Origin: JARFQH01 sp963825595
Lineage (GTDB): Bacteria; Desulfobacterota; Desulfobacteria; Desulfobacterales; SG8-13
Length of the DNA stretch: 64,000 nt
Direction of reading: 5' to 3'
Assembly: GCA_963825595.1 (NCBI GenBank)
Contig: CAWGUE010000018.1
Coordinates: 1-64,000 of the forward strand
In this document: positions 63,537 through 64,000 of the stretch, piece after piece
Layout: each line of letters starts with the position of its first letter
Numbering within the stretch: position 1 is the stretch's first letter
The notes under the pieces: model-generated
Seen by the model: the letters and a program-made list of their open reading frames with translations, nothing else
The model's database searches: none
What the model was told of the DNA's origin: nothing
Made by a program: the position numbers and the translations under genes

Positions 63537-64000
63537 TTAATTCAGCTGTTTCAACTCGGAACTGCGGAGGTGAAGGTCCCGCTGCGGGTAAGGAATCTCG
63601 ATTCCCGCTTTTTTAAGTTCGTCGAAAATGGCAAAATAGAGGTCACTGCGAACTTTTCTCCGGGGCGTTTCGCGCACGTCGATCCAGAACAGCAGTTCGA
63701 AATTTATCGAGTTGTCTGCATATTCAACAAAACGCACCACGGGCGGCTGATGATCGGCGACCGAAGGTTCGGCCGAGGCCGCATCCAGCAGGATCTTCTC
63801 CACCACTCGTGGATCGGCGTTGTATGATACACCCACCAGGAGCTCGATCCGGATCATCGGCGAGGTCAGAGAATAGTTTACAATCGTGTTCGAGATGAGA
63901 TTCGAGTTCGGGATCAGATATTCGATATCGTCCCGATTTCTGACCCGTGACGATGCCAGGTCAATGTCGGTGACGATGCCCAGAGTGTTTTCGATCTCGA
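63537..64000 (-). CDS. Mechanosensitive channel (MscS family), C-terminal part
   Basis: The last 154 or so residues of an MscS-type channel; the gene runs off the right edge, so start and membrane part are missing. The frame from 63998 reads EIENTLGIVTDIDLASSRVRN and IEYLIPNSNLISNTIVNYSL, the beta-domain signature of MscS, followed by the alpha/beta cytoplasmic domain (DPRVVEKILLDAA, FAIFDELKKAGIEIPYPQRDL). FP/YPQ near the end matches the family. The IEIPYPQRDLHL end is typical. It converges with the YifB gene across 90 bases. Confidence 0.88.
   Translation of the reverse strand, partial: EIENTLGIVTDIDLASSRVRNRDDIEYLIPNSNLISNTIVNYSLTSPMIRIELLVGVSYNADPRVVEKILLDAASAEPSVADHQPPVVRFVEYADNSINFELLFWIDVRETPRRKVRSDLYFAIFDELKKAGIEIPYPQRDLHLRSSELKQLN

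Noticed and set aside
1..64000. tRNA, rRNA, CRISPR arrays, prophage and IS elements
   Set aside because: I looked for tRNA T-arm motifs, regular direct repeats, transposase motifs and phage genes and saw none that held up.

Overview
The window looks like chromosomal DNA from a Gram-negative, strictly anaerobic, propionate-metabolising bacterium of the Desulfobacterota (Desulfosarcina/Desulfobacterales type). The lineage is inferred from gene content. There is a one-piece methylmalonyl-CoA mutase beside transcarboxylase-like carboxyltransferase genes and sucCD, a GTP-type PEP carboxykinase, hypAB, LpxC (hence lipid A), a type IVa pilus pilMNOPQ operon and many sigma-54-type two-component regulators. 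I see no rRNA, tRNA, CRISPR array, prophage or intact insertion sequence. Coding density is high.

Layout. 0-2.3 kb: broken end of an ABC substrate-binding protein gene, a universal stress protein and an acyl-CoA ligase. 8.2-2.5 kb (minus): a tight five-gene catabolic operon (FAD-linked hydroxyacid dehydrogenase, acyl-CoA ligase, hydroxyisobutyrate-dehydrogenase-type reductase, alpha/beta hydrolase, DMT exporter). 8.9-18.1 kb (plus): the methylmalonyl-CoA block, namely mutase, carboxyltransferase, a small accessory protein, a 5S/biotinyl fusion, then sucC and sucD. With PEP carboxykinase (23-25 kb) this can link propionyl-CoA, methylmalonyl-CoA, succinate and oxaloacetate/pyruvate. 18.3-19.6 kb: hypA-hypB. 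19.8-25.8 kb (minus): DUF6178-type protein with an AmpG-like permease, pckG and rdgB. 26-34.9 kb (plus): FGGY kinase, recN, FmdB-type zinc ribbon, a Fur-FeoA fusion, radical SAM protein, phosphatase, SH3 protein, PfkB sugar kinase and a TPR membrane protein. 34.9-37.7 kb (minus): a sigma-54 response regulator with its kinase. 38.3-44.8 kb (plus): a mini XRE regulator and pilMNOPQ, ending at a strong terminator shared with a convergent PilF-like lipoprotein, thrC and serS. 48.7-51 kb: formyl-THF cyclo-ligase, pcm and a YqaA-type membrane protein. 51.9-58.8 kb (minus): LysR regulator, coaD, rsmD, an NtrX-NtrY-like pair, DUF4390 and lpxC. 59.2-61.6 kb: a cobalamin riboswitch ahead of a two-gene operon (zinc-type dehydrogenase and a TrpD-family phosphoribosyltransferase). 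61.9-63.4 kb: YifB/ComM ATPase. 63.5 kb to the end: part of an MscS channel.

The most unusual item is the riboswitch-controlled dehydrogenase/TrpD-like pair. The TrpD homologue keeps its PRPP-binding motifs but has a changed acceptor side, and no tryptophan or cobalamin synthesis gene is near. Also notable are a cluster of reading-frame breaks between 14.9 and 16.0 kb, a two-copy palindromic repeat family (15.7 and 19.65 kb), two other inverted-repeat elements (27.8 and 54.5 kb), a GAFPGA replacement of the GAFTGA loop in the NtrX-like regulator, and a Fur-FeoA fusion. All calls come from reading the sequence; no database search was possible.
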